DNA from: Salegentibacter salarius
GTDB taxonomy: Bacteria > Bacteroidota > Bacteroidia > Flavobacteriales > Flavobacteriaceae
Assembly (NCBI RefSeq): GCF_900168265.1
Contig: NZ_FVZF01000029.1
Coordinates: forward strand, 1 to 52,954
Direction of reading: 5' to 3'
Length of the DNA stretch: 52,954 bases
This document shows positions 40,916-51,096 of this stretch, piece after piece. The stretch's first letter is position 1; each line of letters opens with the position of its first letter. Both the position numbers and the translations under genes were made by a program. The notes below the pieces were generated by a model, which was given only the letters and a program-made list of their open reading frames with translations, did not search any database and had not been told where the DNA came from.

Positions 40916-41989
40916 GTGAAGAAAAAAGGACTTTATATTCTAGCTTTTCTGCTGCCGGTGCAGATAGTCTTTATCATTTTCCTGGCCGGTTATCCCGAGC
41001 TGGTGGAAACCTGGTACAGCCGACTTTTATATCCGGAAATCTCAAAGTTAATGCGTTACGGGCTCGGTTTTTTGCCATTTTCGCTCGGGGATCTTTTATA
41101 TACTTTCTTCGGAATTTTAATAGTCCTTTGGATAATAAGACGTTTTAAACAGAAGTTTAGAAATCCAAGGTTTTGGATAATAGACGCCATGGCGAGCTTA
41201 TCTATAGTGTATGCCTGTTTTCATATTTTCTGGGGTTTTAATTATTACCGCCTACCCCTTCACGAAGCTCTAGAAATTGAAAAGGATTATACTACCGAAG
41301 AGCTTTATTCTCTTTCTGAAATTTTAATTACTGAATCTAATAAGCTCCATAATCAGCTTACCGAAAATGATTCGGTTAGCGTGGTGATTCCCTATTCTAA
41401 AGATGAAATCTTTAAAAAAACTATCGACGGGTACGCTAATATTAGCAAAGATTATCCTGAATTAACTTATAAAGGAGAATCGCTAAAACGTTCATTATAC
41501 AGCATTCCGCTTTCCTATATGGGTTTTAACGGCTACCTGAACCCGCTTACCGGCGAGGCACAGGTAAATACCCAAATTGTTTCTTATAAAATACCCACCA
41601 CTGCCAGTCACGAAATTGGGCATCAATTAGGATTTGCTAAAGAAAACGAAGCAAATTTTATTGCCTGTCTAAGCACTATGAACCATCCCGATGCTTATTT
41701 TAGATACTCGGGCTACACCTTTGCTTTGCGCTACTGCCTAAGTGAATTATACCGAAGAGATCCCGAAAAGTTTAAAACTTTAAAAGCTAAGATCAACCTG
41801 GGGATATTAGAAAACTACCGCGAAGTAGAAGACTTTTGGCTGGCTCATCAAAATCCATTTGAACCGCTTTTTCAGGCTTTTTACAATCGTTTTCTAATAG
41901 TGAACAATCAGGCCGACGGAATGAAAAGCTACAGTTACGTGGTCGCACTCTTGGTTAATTACTTTTCAGAAGAAAAGAACAGACTTTAA
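40916..41989 (+). CDS. DUF3810 membrane protein with a HExxH motif
   Basis: The 357-residue protein belongs to DUF3810, a Bacteroidota/Firmicutes family without a known reaction. It has three N-terminal helices (about 5-25, 50-75 and 85-110) with FLPFSLGDLLYTFFGILIV. A soluble part contains TTASHEIGHQLGFAKENEAN, which is a HExxH plus downstream Glu pattern like that of zinc peptidases, so it may be a membrane-bound protease. The start codon is GTG. It is divergent from pepD and is followed by a repeat-containing gap. Confidence 0.9.
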   Translation: MKKKGLYILAFLLPVQIVFIIFLAGYPELVETWYSRLLYPEISKLMRYGLGFLPFSLGDLLYTFFGILIVLWIIRRFKQKFRNPRFWIIDAMASLSIVYACFHIFWGFNYYRLPLHEALEIEKDYTTEELYSLSEILITESNKLHNQLTENDSVSVVIPYSKDEIFKKTIDGYANISKDYPELTYKGESLKRSLYSIPLSYMGFNGYLNPLTGEAQVNTQIVSYKIPTTASHEIGHQLGFAKENEANFIACLSTMNHPDAYFRYSGYTFALRYCLSELYRRDPEKFKTLKAKINLGILENYREVEDFWLAHQNPFEPLFQAFYNRFLIVNNQADGMKSYSYVVALLVNYFSEEKNRL

Positions 41990-42314
41990 CCTAATAATTA
42001 TTTAGGATGGAGAAAATAAATTAAATATCCGCAAACAGTGATACTTTAAAATTTGAACGTCACCCTGTCCCGACGCTTTGGGATTTTTCAGAGCCTGCTC
42101 CGATTTCTATCGGAGGTCTAAGTTAAATGTATAGACTGTTCGTGTTAGATGCTGAAACAAGTTCAGCATGACGATTTATTCATAATTTTAATTTAATGAG
42201 TAAACAGACATAAATAAAATCTCACATAGTTTTAAAACCAATTTCAGCTTTGTTATAATTTTCTTAATTTACGGCACTTTAAGTGCTAAACCACATTTAA
42301 TCCAACTACAATTT
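41990..42314. other. Gene-free stretch with REP modules before the amidohydrolase operon
   Basis: REP-like modules occupy 42058-42122 (with TGCTCCGATTT / ATCGGAG) and 42146-42173 (TAGATGCTGAA type). The outer terminator stem seen at other copies is not present. The last 120 bases before the start codon should hold the promoter of the amidohydrolase operon, but I find no full -7 box. Confidence 0.5.
42058..42173. repeat. REP-like modules between the DUF3810 and amidohydrolase genes
   Basis: Two units of the same kinds as in the terminators at 34384-34546 and 39155-39288 lie in opposite orientation, with the first starting CGTCACCCTGTCCCG. This copy is between two genes of the same direction and lacks the outer stem. 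Confidence 0.75.
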
Positions 42315-45300
42315 ATGAAATTAAGACTTTTACTATGTCTGGTATTTCTGGTCAATCTACAAAGTAAGGCGCAGGAATACTTCCCCAAAAATGATGGGGT
42401 AAAAAATCCCCAAACCAACCACACGGTATTTAAAAACGCCAAAATTCACGTAAGTCCGCAGGAAATTATTGAAAGCGGAAGTTTCGTGGTAAAAGATGGT
42501 AAAATTAGCACCATCGGTAAATCGGTTAACGAACCTGCTAATAGTATAGTGATAGATCTGCAAGGAAAAGAAGTATATCCTTCTTTTATTGATCTTTACA
42601 GCAGCTTTGGAATAAAAGAACCTAAGGAAGTTGAAGGAGGAAATGGCCAGCCGCAATATGAGGCTAGCCGGGAAGGGTATTACTGGAACGACCATATTAG
42701 GCCTGAAACTGAAGCTGTAGCAGCTTTTAATTACGATGAAAAAGCCGCCACTTCTCTTCACAAAGCAGGATTTAGCGTGGTAAACACACACGTTCCCGAT
42801 GGTATTATTCGTGGCACCGGAATGCTTGTAGCTTTAAATCCCGACGGAACCGAGGGAGATCGTATTCTTAAAGATCGTTCGGCACAATACCTTTCTTTAG
42901 ACAAAAGCAAATTGTCCAGACAATCTTACCCTACCTCAACAATGGGCGCCATGGCTTTAATTCGCCAAACTTATTTAGATGCAGAATGGTATGGAAAAGG
43001 AAAGTCTGAAAACAAAGATTTAGCCCTGGAAGCACTAAACCGAAATAAAAATCTAACGCAAATATTTGCTACCGATAATCTTTTGGATGCTTTAAGAGCC
43101 GGAAAATTAGGCAACGAATTCAGCGTTGATTATGTGATTTTAGGTGACGGAAAAGAATATCAACGCCTTCAGGAAATTAAAGAAATCGGAAGCACCTTTA
43201 TTGTTCCCCTTAATTTCCCTGATGCTTACGATGTGGAAGATCCTTTTATGGCCGAACACGTGACTTTAGAAGAAATGAAAACCTGGAACCAGGCACCTGC
43301 AAACTTAAAAATGCTTGCAGAAAATAACATTCCGTTTACCATAACTACACACGACCTGGATGTTGAAAAAGATTTTAGAAACAACTTATTAAAAGCGGTT
43401 AAATACGGTTTAAGCAAAGAAGATGCACTTGCCGCTTTAACCACCACTCCGGCAAAAATTTTAGGTGAGGAAAATCGTTTGGGAACTTTAAAGGAAGGCG
43501 CCTGGGCGAATTTCATAATTACTTCAGGAGATTATTTTGATAAAGAAACCAGTGTTTATGAAAACTGGATCCAGGGAAAAAAGGCAGTGATCACTGAAAT
43601 GAAGACTACCGATATTACTGGAACTTACACTCTTAAAGTAGATGGAAAAGATTACGAACTTAAAATAACCGGGAAACCGGAAGCGCCAAAAGCAAGTGTA
43701 AAGTCTGGTGACACAAAATTGGGCGCAAAGCTTAGTTTTTCTAATAACTGGATGAATTTATTACTTTCTTCGGCAGATACTACAAAAACAGGCTTCACCC
43801 GTTTAGTCGCCAAAACCGATGAAAATACTGAGGATATTTCCGGAACAGCTTATTTAAGTGATGGTTCAGAAACATCTTTTAGCGCTGTTAAAAATTCTTC
43901 CGCAGAAATCACCGAAACAACTGAAGAGGAAGAAGAAAACGGTGAGAAAGATGATGATAAAGAGGAAGAAATCCGTGAAATTATGCCGGTAAGTTTTCCG
44001 AATAAAGCTTACGGATTTTCGGAAATGCCTAAAGAGGAAACCATTCTTTTTCAAAATGCTACGGTATGGACCAATGAAGAAGAAGGAATTATAGAAAACA
44101 CCGATGTTTTAGTAAAAGATGGAAAAATTTCCAGGATTGGAGAAAACCTTAAGGCCGGAAATGCCCGGGTAATTGACGCAACCGGAAAACACCTTACTTC
44201 GGGAATTATAGACGAGCATTCCCATATTGCAGCATCTGCCATTAACGAGGCCGGCCACAATTCTACCGCCGAAGTAAGTATGGAAGATGTGGTAGATCCT
44301 ACCGATATGAATATTTACCGAAACCTTGCCGGTGGAGTAACTACCGTGCAGTTATTACACGGTTCGGCGAATCCCATTGGAGGGCGTTCTGCGATTTTGA
44401 GGTTAAAATGGGGGGAAAATGCTGAAGACTTAATTTTTGAAAATTCCCCTAAATTTATAAAATTCGCATTAGGTGAAAATGTAAAGCAATCTAACTGGGG
44501 AAGCCGCTCCAGGTTTCCACAAACCCGTATGGGTGTAGAGCAGGTTTTTACCGATTATTTCACCAGGGCAAGAGAATATGAAGAGGCCAGAAAAAACGAT
44601 AAGGATTTTAGAAAAGACCTTGAAATGGAAACGCTCGTTGAAATTCTTAACAGCGAACGCTTTGTTTCAGCGCATTCTTATATTCAGAGCGAGATTAATA
44701 TGTTGATGAAAGTTGCGGAAAGTTTTGATTTCAGAATTAATACTTTTACGCATATTTTAGAAGGTTATAAAGTAGCCGATAAAATGAAAGAACACGGTGC
44801 CGGCGGTTCTACTTTTTCTGACTGGTGGGCTTATAAGTATGAAGTGAATGATGCCATTCCATTTAACGCGCCAATTATGCATAGCCAGGGAATTGTAACG
44901 GCAATTAATAGTGACGATGCAGAAATGAGCAGAAGATTAAACCAGGAGGCAGCAAAATCTGTAAAATACGGAGGAGTTTCTGAAGAAGATGCCTGGAAAT
45001 TTGTAACATTGAACCCGGCAAAATTATTGCATATAGATGATAGAGTTGGAAGCATAAAAACAGGAAAAGACGCCGATCTTGTGCTATGGTCAGATAATCC
45101 ATTATCTATTTACGCTAAAGCAGAAAAAACGCTGATTCAGGGAAAAGTTTTCTTTGATATTGAAAAAGACAAAAAACTACGGGAAGAGATTCAGCAACAA
45201 AGAAGTGCACTTATCACGCAAATGCTGCAAGCCAAAAATAAAGGTTTGAGAACGCAGCCGGTGACTAAGAAAGAAGAACAAAATATCCATTGTAACCTAT

Positions 45301-45317
45301 TGGAGGAAATACATTAA
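42315..45317 (+). CDS. Secreted protein with one intact and one degenerate amidohydrolase domain
   Basis: The 1,000-residue protein has a signal peptide (MKLRLLLCLVFLVNLQSKAQ) and two amidohydrolase-like halves. The N-terminal half (about 30-430) has the urease-type beta-sandwich and GTLKEGAWANFIITSGDYF, but the usual metal-binding HxH is replaced by FIDLYSSFG (about residue 90). An acidic linker (about 536-556) separates the halves. The C-terminal half (about 575-985) shows GIIDEHSH (about 633-638), His in VSAHSYIQ (about 786) and FTHILEG (about 812), and Asp in INSDDAE (about 865), a complete site. Imidazolonepropionase- or prolidase-like relatives exist, but the substrate is unknown. Confidence 0.9.
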   Translation: MKLRLLLCLVFLVNLQSKAQEYFPKNDGVKNPQTNHTVFKNAKIHVSPQEIIESGSFVVKDGKISTIGKSVNEPANSIVIDLQGKEVYPSFIDLYSSFGIKEPKEVEGGNGQPQYEASREGYYWNDHIRPETEAVAAFNYDEKAATSLHKAGFSVVNTHVPDGIIRGTGMLVALNPDGTEGDRILKDRSAQYLSLDKSKLSRQSYPTSTMGAMALIRQTYLDAEWYGKGKSENKDLALEALNRNKNLTQIFATDNLLDALRAGKLGNEFSVDYVILGDGKEYQRLQEIKEIGSTFIVPLNFPDAYDVEDPFMAEHVTLEEMKTWNQAPANLKMLAENNIPFTITTHDLDVEKDFRNNLLKAVKYGLSKEDALAALTTTPAKILGEENRLGTLKEGAWANFIITSGDYFDKETSVYENWIQGKKAVITEMKTTDITGTYTLKVDGKDYELKITGKPEAPKASVKSGDTKLGAKLSFSNNWMNLLLSSADTTKTGFTRLVAKTDENTEDISGTAYLSDGSETSFSAVKNSSAEITETTEEEEENGEKDDDKEEEIREIMPVSFPNKAYGFSEMPKEETILFQNATVWTNEEEGIIENTDVLVKDGKISRIGENLKAGNARVIDATGKHLTSGIIDEHSHIAASAINEAGHNSTAEVSMEDVVDPTDMNIYRNLAGGVTTVQLLHGSANPIGGRSAILRLKWGENAEDLIFENSPKFIKFALGENVKQSNWGSRSRFPQTRMGVEQVFTDYFTRAREYEEARKNDKDFRKDLEMETLVEILNSERFVSAHSYIQSEINMLMKVAESFDFRINTFTHILEGYKVADKMKEHGAGGSTFSDWWAYKYEVNDAIPFNAPIMHSQGIVTAINSDDAEMSRRLNQEAAKSVKYGGVSEEDAWKFVTLNPAKLLHIDDRVGSIKTGKDADLVLWSDNPLSIYAKAEKTLIQGKVFFDIEKDKKLREEIQQQRSALITQMLQAKNKGLRTQPVTKKEEQNIHCNLLEEIH

Positions 45318-45324
45318 AAGACAA

Positions 45325-46632
45325 ATGAAGATGAAATATTTAGTAATACTTGCGCTATTTACCTGCATAGGAAATTCTTTTGCCCAGCAAACCCCGGCTT
45401 CTAAACAAACTGAAGCAGTAACTATTGTTGGGGCTACCGCTCACCTGGGGAACGGAGAAGTGATTGAAAATAGTTTAATAATTTTCGAAGACGGCAAGAT
45501 CACCCAGGTGATGGATGCTACCGCTACAAAAATGCAATACCGCGGCCGAATTATTGAAGCCGAAGGAAAACACGTATACCCGGGCTTTATTGCGCCAAAC
45601 GCCACTTTAGGTTTAGTAGAGATCGACGCTGTTCGTGCTACAGACGATGAAGATGAAATAGGTTCTATGCTTCCGCACATTAGAAGTTTAATTGCCTACA
45701 ATGCCGAGAGTAAGATCGTTGAAAGCATGCGCCCAAATGGCGTGCTCATGGGGCAAATTGTTCCTCGTGGCGGCAGGATTTCAGGAACTTCTTCTATTGT
45801 GCAGTTTGATGCCTGGAATTGGGAAGACGCAGTAATTAAAGAAGACGATGGTTTACACATTAACTGGCCAAGTAGTTTTACAAGAGGACGCTGGTGGGCC
45901 GGTGAAGATCCCGGAATAAAAGTGAGTGATGACTACCAGGATGAAATTTTAAAACTGGAAGAATTTTTCGCTTCGGCTAAAGCTTATTTAAAAGGTAGCA
46001 AAGAGAAAACTAACCTGGCTTATGATGCGATGCAAAACGTTTTTACAGGGGATAAAAGGGTTTATGTTCACGTTGATGGAAAAAAGGAGATCCTGGACGT
46101 TATTGAATTTAAAAAAGACCAGAAACTGGAACATTTAGTTATTGTTGGCGGCTACGAGGCACATAAAACAATTCAGGATTTAAAGGAAAATAATATTCCG
46201 GTATTGGTGCAACGCCCTCACGACACGCCAAACAGCGAAGATCACGATTATGATTTTCCATATAAATTAGCCGGAATTTTACATAACCAGGGAGTTTTGG
46301 TTGCCCTGGAAAGTAGCGGTAGTATGGAAAGAATGAACACCAGGAATCTTCCGTTTTATGCTGGTACAGCAGGTGCTTATGGTTTAGGAAAAGAAGAAGC
46401 CCTTAAATTGATCACTTCGAATACGGCGAAAATACTTGGGATAGATAATATGCTTGGAACCCTGGAAAAAGGAAAAACCGCTACCTTATTTATAAGTGAA
46501 GGAGACGCATTAGATATGAGGGGAAATATTCTAACCCACGCTTTTATACAAGGCCGCCAGGTAAGTTTAGATACTCACCAAACAGAACTTTACGAACGTT
46601 ATATGAAGAAATACGATAGCGCGAGTAAGTAG
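45325..46632 (+). CDS. Secreted degenerate amidohydrolase-like protein
   Basis: The 435-residue protein begins with a signal peptide (ending in SFAQQ) and has the amidohydrolase composite beta-sandwich and barrel (GNGEVIENSLIIFEDGKI, KILGIDNMLGTLEKGKTATL). The HxH motif is missing, with FIAPNATLG (about residue 88) at its place. It resembles the N-terminal half of the preceding 1,000-residue protein more than the catalytic half. The gene follows that one by 7 bp, so the two are co-transcribed. It may be a non-catalytic partner subunit. Confidence 0.88.
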   Translation: MKMKYLVILALFTCIGNSFAQQTPASKQTEAVTIVGATAHLGNGEVIENSLIIFEDGKITQVMDATATKMQYRGRIIEAEGKHVYPGFIAPNATLGLVEIDAVRATDDEDEIGSMLPHIRSLIAYNAESKIVESMRPNGVLMGQIVPRGGRISGTSSIVQFDAWNWEDAVIKEDDGLHINWPSSFTRGRWWAGEDPGIKVSDDYQDEILKLEEFFASAKAYLKGSKEKTNLAYDAMQNVFTGDKRVYVHVDGKKEILDVIEFKKDQKLEHLVIVGGYEAHKTIQDLKENNIPVLVQRPHDTPNSEDHDYDFPYKLAGILHNQGVLVALESSGSMERMNTRNLPFYAGTAGAYGLGKEEALKLITSNTAKILGIDNMLGTLEKGKTATLFISEGDALDMRGNILTHAFIQGRQVSLDTHQTELYERYMKKYDSASK

Positions 46633-46737
46633 CCGTATTTCTCTAACTTTTATCTAGAGGTTAACAATTTTACCAGCACAGGTATTTTGTTGACCTCTTT
46701 TCTTTGCAATAGGTTTAAACTCTCTATTTTTACACTC

Positions 46738-47532
46738 ATGGTTAAGCAAATTAGCAGTACACAGAACAAAGAAATAAAACACCTGCTCCAACTGCAGGAA
46801 AAATCCCGGCTACGCCGAAAAGAAGGTGTTTTCCTGGTAGAAGGCCAACGGGAAATTCAATTGGCTTTGAAGGGAGATTTTGAACTGCAATCAATATATT
46901 TTTGTGGAGATTTGATCGATTTTCAAGCAATTGAAGAACTTATTTCAAACCAAGTTTTAATTACTGAAATCTCTGCCGAAGTTTATGAAAAAATAGCCTA
47001 CCGAAGCAGTACCGAAGGTGTTTTAGCAATTTTTAAAGTAAAAGAAAACAATTTGCAAAGCATTAAATTTGAAACTAAAAATCCTTTAATTCTTATCGCT
47101 GAAGCCCCTGAAAAACCGGGAAATATAGGAGCGATATTAAGAACTGCCGATGCTGCAAAAGTAGATGCTGTTTTTATCGCGAATCCAAAAACCGATCTTT
47201 ATAATCCCAATATAATCCGCTCGAGCGTTGGCTGTGTATTCACCAATCCAATCGCCACGGGAAGCACTTCAGAAATCATTGATTTTCTAAAGAAAAATAA
47301 TATTTCAATTTACGCTGCGGCATTGCAAGCTTCTAAACCATATCATCAAATAGATTTCACCCAATCGGCAGCTATTGTAGTGGGAACTGAAGCAACCGGA
47401 TTAAGTCAGGAATGGCGCGAAAATTCAACGCAAAATATTATTATTCCAATGAGCGGTGAAATTGATTCTATGAATGTTTCTGTTGCGGCAGGAATACTTA
47501 TTTTTGAAGCCAAAAGACAACGCGGTTTTTAA
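46738..47532 (+). CDS. SpoU-type RNA 2'-O-ribose methyltransferase (TrmH/RlmB-like)
   Basis: The 264-residue enzyme transfers a methyl group to a ribose 2'-OH, probably of 23S rRNA. The N-terminal MVKQISSTQNKEIKHLLQLQ and the 'GVFLVEG' segment form the substrate-binding domain. The SPOUT knot is marked by PEKPGNIGAILRTADAA (motif 1), IVVGTEATGLSQ (motif 2) and IPMSGEIDSMNVSVAAGILI (motif 3). I chose the ATG at 46738, because the earlier start at 46687 adds residues unlike the family. It has 50 bases to the next gene on the same strand. Confidence 0.9.
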   Translation: MVKQISSTQNKEIKHLLQLQEKSRLRRKEGVFLVEGQREIQLALKGDFELQSIYFCGDLIDFQAIEELISNQVLITEISAEVYEKIAYRSSTEGVLAIFKVKENNLQSIKFETKNPLILIAEAPEKPGNIGAILRTADAAKVDAVFIANPKTDLYNPNIIRSSVGCVFTNPIATGSTSEIIDFLKKNNISIYAAALQASKPYHQIDFTQSAAIVVGTEATGLSQEWRENSTQNIIIPMSGEIDSMNVSVAAGILIFEAKRQRGF

Positions 47533-47582
47533 AGAAAAAAGACCGAAGGCCTTAAGTATAATTCAGCATTAAATAAAAGCCT

Positions 47583-48818
47583 TTGAATCCCCAAACCTTA
47601 TTTTATATCATCATAGCCATTATTATTATCGACTTTATCGTCGATAAAATTTTGGATACTTTAAACGCGAAACATTTTGATGACCCCGTTCCGCAGGAAC
47701 TCAATGATGTTTACGATAAGGAGGAATACGAGAAGTCACAACGCTATAAGAAAGAGCGTTTTCGCTTTGGAATCTTTACTTCCACATTTTCCGTCTTGCT
47801 CACTTTAGGTTTTATCATTTTCGACGGATTCGCCTGGGTAAATGATATTGCCAGAAATTTTACCGATAACGCAATCCTGGTAGCTCTAATTTTCTTCGGA
47901 ATAATTATGATTGGTAGCGATATCCTTACCACACCATTTTCCTGGTATAGCACTTTTGTGATCGAAGAAAAATATGGCTTTAATAAAACTACCAAAAAAA
48001 CATTCTTCCTGGATAAAATAAAAGGCTGGTTAATGATGGCTGTTCTTGGCGGTGGAATCCTGGCTCTTATCGTTTGGTTTTATCAATTTGCCGGCAACGA
48101 TTTCTGGTGGTATGCCTGGATCCTCGTAGCCGTTTTTTCTGTATTTCTCAATATGTTCTACGCCAAACTTATTGTGCCATTATTCAATAAACAAAGCCCG
48201 TTGGAAGAAGGTTCACTAAGAACTAAAATTGAAACTTACGCCAAAAGTGTAGGCTTTACGCTAGATAATATTTTTATTATAGATGGCTCTAAAAGAAGTA
48301 CCAAAGCCAATGCTTATTTTTCAGGATTTGGAAAAGAAAAGCGTATCACACTTTTTGATACTTTGGTAAAAGATCTGGAAGAAGAGGAAATTGTTGCAGT
48401 ACTGGCACACGAAGTTGGTCATTATAAAAAGAATCATATCATCGTAAATTTGGCCGCTTCCATTTTAACCACAGGTTTCACCTTGTGGCTTCTTTCGTTA
48501 TTTGTAGGCAGCCCTGTCCTATCGCAAGCCCTGGGAGTAGAAGAACCCAGTTTTCATATTGGTTTAATTGCTTTCGGGATACTTTACAGTCCTATTTCAG
48601 AAATTACAGGGTTATTAATGAATTATTTATCTCGAAAATTTGAATACCAGGCAGATAACTATGCGAAGAAAACTTATGGTGCAGCCCCTTTAATTTCAAG
48701 TTTAAAGAAACTTACCAAAAACAGTCTAAGCAATCTTACGCCGCATAAAGCTTATGTTTTTATGCATTTTTCTCATCCTACGCTTCTGCAAAGGTTCAGG
48801 AACTTAAAGCGCAGTTAG
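47583..48818 (+). CDS. M48 family metalloprotease (Ste24/CAAX protease-like)
   Basis: The 411-residue membrane protease has helices at the N-terminus, near residues 65-130 and 150-190, and around the active site. LAHEVGHYKKNHI carries the HExxH zinc site, and FEYQADNYAKKTYG gives the third ligand Glu, so the site is complete. The closest layout is Ste24-type CAAX prenyl protease. Bacterial members probably degrade or process membrane proteins. The start codon is TTG: an in-frame stop at 47574-47576 leaves no earlier start. It continues the run of same-strand genes from the methyltransferase to purA. Confidence 0.94.
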   Translation: MNPQTLFYIIIAIIIIDFIVDKILDTLNAKHFDDPVPQELNDVYDKEEYEKSQRYKKERFRFGIFTSTFSVLLTLGFIIFDGFAWVNDIARNFTDNAILVALIFFGIIMIGSDILTTPFSWYSTFVIEEKYGFNKTTKKTFFLDKIKGWLMMAVLGGGILALIVWFYQFAGNDFWWYAWILVAVFSVFLNMFYAKLIVPLFNKQSPLEEGSLRTKIETYAKSVGFTLDNIFIIDGSKRSTKANAYFSGFGKEKRITLFDTLVKDLEEEEIVAVLAHEVGHYKKNHIIVNLAASILTTGFTLWLLSLFVGSPVLSQALGVEEPSFHIGLIAFGILYSPISEITGLLMNYLSRKFEYQADNYAKKTYGAAPLISSLKKLTKNSLSNLTPHKAYVFMHFSHPTLLQRFRNLKRS

Positions 48819-48821
48819 TAG

Positions 48822-48852
48822 TTGTTTCTTTATAATCTTAATTGTACTTTTA
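48822..48852 (+). promoter_or_regulatory. Promoter of the relA/spoT gene
   Basis: TTG (48822-48824), 20 bases and TACTTTTA (48845-48852) fit the promoter type except for the last base of the -7 box. The predicted start lies at about the ATG (48857), so a leaderless transcript is possible. Confidence 0.45.
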
Positions 48853-48856
48853 ATTT

Positions 48857-51067
48857 ATGACAGAAGCTGCTATAGAGAAAGAAAATAAGCAAATTGCAAG
48901 GCAGTATAAAGAACTGCTGCGCATAAGTTACCGAAGCTTAAGTGACGAAGATAAAAAGCAAATTAGAAAAGCTTTTGATACTGCTGTAGAGGCACATAAA
49001 GACCAGCGCAGAAAATCTGGTGAAGCCTATATTTTTCACCCAATTGCGGTGGCAAAAATCGTGGCTTCAGAAATTGGTTTGGATGCCACTTCTATTGTTG
49101 CTGCGCTCTTGCACGATGTGGTTGAAGATACGATCTATACGCTTGAGGATATCGAAAAGATGTTCGGAAAGACCGTGGCGACCATCGTTGACGGACTTAC
49201 AAAAATCTCCAGCTTAAAAAAAGATAAGGATGTTTCGCTGCAAGCAGAGAACTTCCGTAAAATGCTGCTCACTTTAAATGATGATATTCGAGTAATTATC
49301 ATCAAAATTGCCGATAGGTTGCACAATATGCAAACTATGGATGCGATGCGCCGTGATAAGCAAGAAAAGATCGCTTCAGAAACACTTTATATTTATGCTC
49401 CGCTGGCTCACAGGATAGGGCTTTATAATATTAAAACCGAACTTGAAGATCTTGGTCTAAAATATACCGAACCCGAAGTATATCACGAAATTCACACCAA
49501 AATAAAGGAAAGCAAGGAAGAGCAGGATGCTTATATTAAGGAATTCTCGCGGATAATTGAAGATTCACTAAACCAGGAAGATCTTAAATACGATATAAAG
49601 GGAAGACCAAAATCTATCTATTCCATAAATCGTAAAATGAAAGCTCAAAACGTGAGTTTCGATGAGGTTTACGATAAATTTGCTATTCGAATTATTTATA
49701 AAAGTGACCCGGCGAACGAAAAATTCCTCGCCTGGAAAATATATTCCATAGTTACCGACCATTTTAGACCCAACCCTACCCGACTTCGGGATTGGATCTC
49801 TTCGCCTAAATCTACAGGCTATGAAGCCTTGCATATTACCGTAATGGGGCCAAAAGGCCGATGGGTAGAAGTACAAATTAGGAGTCAGCGAATGAATGAA
49901 ATCGCTGAAAAAGGTTATGCAGCACACTATAAATATAAACAAGGCGATGCCCAGGAAGAACGTGGCATTGAAGAATGGTTGAACAGGCTTCAGGAAGCTT
50001 TGGAAAACCCCGATGTAAACGCGGTAGATTTCGTAGAGCAGTTCAAGCTCAACCTCTATTCAAAAGAGATCTTTATTTTTACACCGCAGGGTGATCTAAA
50101 ATCTTTACCCAAAGGCTCTACGCCTTTAGATTTTGCATTTAGCATTCATACCGAAATTGGTTTAAAAACCCGTGGAGCCCGCGTTAATAATAAATTGGTT
50201 CCTTTAAGTCACGAATTAAAAAGCGGAGACCAGGTTGAAATAATTACTTCTGAAAATGCACAGCCAAATGTAAACTGGCTTGATTATGCAACCACTGCGA
50301 GAGCTCGCGCCAAAATAAAATCTTCTTTAAAAGACGAAAAACGCGAAATAGCAGAAGAAGGAAAAGCAATTCTTACCCGAAAATTACGGGCTCAGAAAAT
50401 ACCTTTTAATGAAAAGGTAATTAATGAGTTGGTGGTTCACTTTAACCTTAAAACCAGCCTGGATCTATTTTACCGCGTTGGCATTGGTAAAATAGATAAT
50501 CAGAAACTCAAAGAATTTGCTTCTTCCAGGAGTAATGCGCTGGTAAGTTACATTAAGCGAAAGATCACCAAGCCTGTTATTGCTGAAGATCTTAATAAAG
50601 ATGAGATCACTTCTAAATACGACCAGCTTGTCTTTGGAAGAGATGAAGATGAAACCTTAGAATATAAACTGGCCAATTGTTGTAATCCAATTCCGGGTGA
50701 CCAGGTTTTTGGTTTTGTAACGGTAAATGATGGAATTAAAGTTCATAAGAAAAACTGCCCAAATGCGCTTCAGCTTCAAAGTAATTATGCGTACAGAATT
50801 ATTCCGGCTAAATGGATAGATTCTTCCCAACAAGATTTTAAAGCAGTAGTAAAATTAACCGGAATTGATAATTTAGGACTTGTAAGCGAAGTTACTAAAG
50901 AGATCTCCAGCAACCTGAACGTGAACATGCAAAAGGTGAGTTTTGAAAGTGTAGACGGGGTTTTTAGCGGGCAAATAACGCTTAAGGTAAAGAACAATGC
51001 CATACTCACAAAAATCATTAATCGCCTCAAAAAAATTAACGGCATCGATAAGGTTAGCCGTGAATAA
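48857..51067 (+). CDS. Bifunctional (p)ppGpp synthetase/hydrolase RelA/SpoT
   Basis: This Rel-type enzyme makes and degrades ppGpp, the alarm signal of starvation. The 736-residue protein contains an HD hydrolase domain with [12 protein letters not shown] at about residue 80, so hydrolysis is likely intact. The synthetase domain has [28 protein letters not shown] and [20 protein letters not shown]. It also has a TGS domain ([24 protein letters not shown]), a zinc-finger-like region ([12 protein letters not shown]) and a C-terminal ACT domain. The Fur-family gene follows by 29 bp and purA after that, so the three may form an operon that links ppGpp to purine supply. Confidence 0.97.
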   Translation: MTEAAIEKENKQIARQYKELLRISYRSLSDEDKKQIRKAFDTAVEAHKDQRRKSGEAYIFHPIAVAKIVASEIGLDATSIVAALLHDVVEDTIYTLEDIEKMFGKTVATIVDGLTKISSLKKDKDVSLQAENFRKMLLTLNDDIRVIIIKIADRLHNMQTMDAMRRDKQEKIASETLYIYAPLAHRIGLYNIKTELEDLGLKYTEPEVYHEIHTKIKESKEEQDAYIKEFSRIIEDSLNQEDLKYDIKGRPKSIYSINRKMKAQNVSFDEVYDKFAIRIIYKSDPANEKFLAWKIYSIVTDHFRPNPTRLRDWISSPKSTGYEALHITVMGPKGRWVEVQIRSQRMNEIAEKGYAAHYKYKQGDAQEERGIEEWLNRLQEALENPDVNAVDFVEQFKLNLYSKEIFIFTPQGDLKSLPKGSTPLDFAFSIHTEIGLKTRGARVNNKLVPLSHELKSGDQVEIITSENAQPNVNWLDYATTARARAKIKSSLKDEKREIAEEGKAILTRKLRAQKIPFNEKVINELVVHFNLKTSLDLFYRVGIGKIDNQKLKEFASSRSNALVSYIKRKITKPVIAEDLNKDEITSKYDQLVFGRDEDETLEYKLANCCNPIPGDQVFGFVTVNDGIKVHKKNCPNALQLQSNYAYRIIPAKWIDSSQQDFKAVVKLTGIDNLGLVSEVTKEISSNLNVNMQKVSFESVDGVFSGQITLKVKNNAILTKIINRLKKINGIDKVSRE

Positions 51068-51096
51068 TCCTATACCTTTGTAAGCTACAAAGAACT

